This document shows positions 14,134 through 14,423 of a stretch of 14,423 nucleotides of DNA, piece by piece. This DNA is from Scatosoma sp045658805 (lineage in GTDB: Bacteria; Bacillota; Clostridia; Christensenellales; Borkfalkiaceae), in NCBI GenBank assembly GCA_045658805.1, contig JAZOVQ010000066.1, forward strand, positions 1-14,423. The letters run 5' to 3'. Position numbers and translations under genes: made by a program. A model generated the notes under the pieces. That model ran no database searches. It worked only from the letters and a program-made list of their open reading frames with translations, and was not told where the DNA came from. Position 1 is the first letter of the stretch; every line of letters starts with the position of its first letter.

Positions 14134-14423
14134 ATGACGAAATCGCTTATGGAATTTAAATTTGCAACTAAAAATTATCTTTCCTCTTTGGATATAGGCA
14201 GTTTGCGCTCTTACGGACGAAACGTAGGGGTGTTTAATCCTACGACAAAGAAAAAAGCCGAATTGATCGAGGATATCGTAGGCATTTTAAGCGGTGAGCT
14301 TGCGCCCGTACAGCGCAGCAACCTCGGCGCGCCTGTAAAAAGCGCTTACGTTGATCCCAAAATTGAGGATGAAATTTTAAAATTGCAAACAATGTATTTA
14401 ACCGAGCGTCCTGCCCCCATAGG
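14134..14423 (+). CDS. Partial gene, N-terminal Rho-N/SAP-like domain protein (runs off the window)
   Basis: An open frame begins with ATG at 14134, two bases after the UPF0173 stop, with AAAGGA about 10 bases upstream. It stays open for 97 residues to the window edge. Residues about 20-55 (LRSYGRNVGV, then PTTKKKAELIEDIVGIL) resemble the helix-extended loop-helix of Rho N-terminal and SAP domains, which bind RNA or DNA. A basic-to-neutral linker follows (RSNLGAPVK, 61-69), then a predicted helix (IEDEILKLQ). Most of the protein is missing, so nothing can be said about its activity. Tight spacing makes it the third gene of the operon. It is not the start of canonical Rho as I recognise it. 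Confidence 0.6.
   Translation, partial: MTKSLMEFKFATKNYLSSLDIGSLRSYGRNVGVFNPTTKKKAELIEDIVGILSGELAPVQRSNLGAPVKSAYVDPKIEDEILKLQTMYLTERPAPI

Noticed and set aside
1..14423. CRISPR array, tRNA or rRNA genes, insertion sequence, prophage or defence genes
   Set aside because: I found no regular repeat-spacer pattern, cloverleaf with CCA end, transposase, integrase or recognised defence protein. Composition and codon use look even across the window.

Overview
The window looks like vegetative chromosome from a low-to-moderate GC, endospore-forming Firmicute of the class Clostridia. The signs are strong Shine-Dalgarno sites (AGGAGG and variants), A-rich upstream regions, sigma-A-type promoters with an extended -10 (TGn), Rho-independent terminators, and a clear SpoIIID. 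I cannot name a genus; an uncultured gut clade such as Christensenellales is only a guess. I see no transposase, phage gene, CRISPR array, tRNA or rRNA. Gene density is high and no gene-free stretch exceeds about 175 bases.

Layout. A single-gene unit for a C_GCAxxG_C_C redox-type protein (126-584) faces the minus-strand gene ychF (661-1776), and each has its own terminator in the 76-base gap. ychF and argS (1950-3635) diverge from an AT-rich region that carries two opposed promoters and a 21-bp tandem repeat. After the argS terminator comes a two-gene unit: a HelD-type superfamily 1 helicase (3786-6194) overlapping a YjjG-like HAD phosphatase (6187-6870) by 8 bases. A strong promoter and a leader hairpin then precede a tightly coupled type II topoisomerase pair (7023-9230 and 9232-11697), most like topoisomerase IV ParE/ParC. 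spoIIID follows (TTG start, 11771-12034) with a possible sigma-E promoter and a terminator. tyrA (12153-12974) has its own promoter. The last unit runs off the window: a DUF1934 protein (13086-13469), a UPF0173 metallo-beta-lactamase-fold hydrolase (13484-14131), and the start of a gene with a Rho-N/SAP-like domain (from 14134).

Most genes are housekeeping: translation (argS, ychF), RNA polymerase recycling (helD), chromosome topology (parE/parC), tyrosine synthesis (tyrA) and sporulation control (spoIIID). No specialised multi-gene system is obvious.

The most unusual signal is inside parE. An acidic insertion with no Lys or Arg (about residues 242-301) sits before the transducer domain and carries two tandem peptides, QEDLF and QQSLF. 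Both fit the bacterial beta-sliding-clamp (DnaN) binding consensus. If they are functional, the decatenase would be tethered to the replication machinery. Other points of interest are regulatory: the tandem repeat between ychF and argS, paired GAAAAATTTTC palindromes before helD, and an inverted repeat covering the spoIIID ribosome-binding site.
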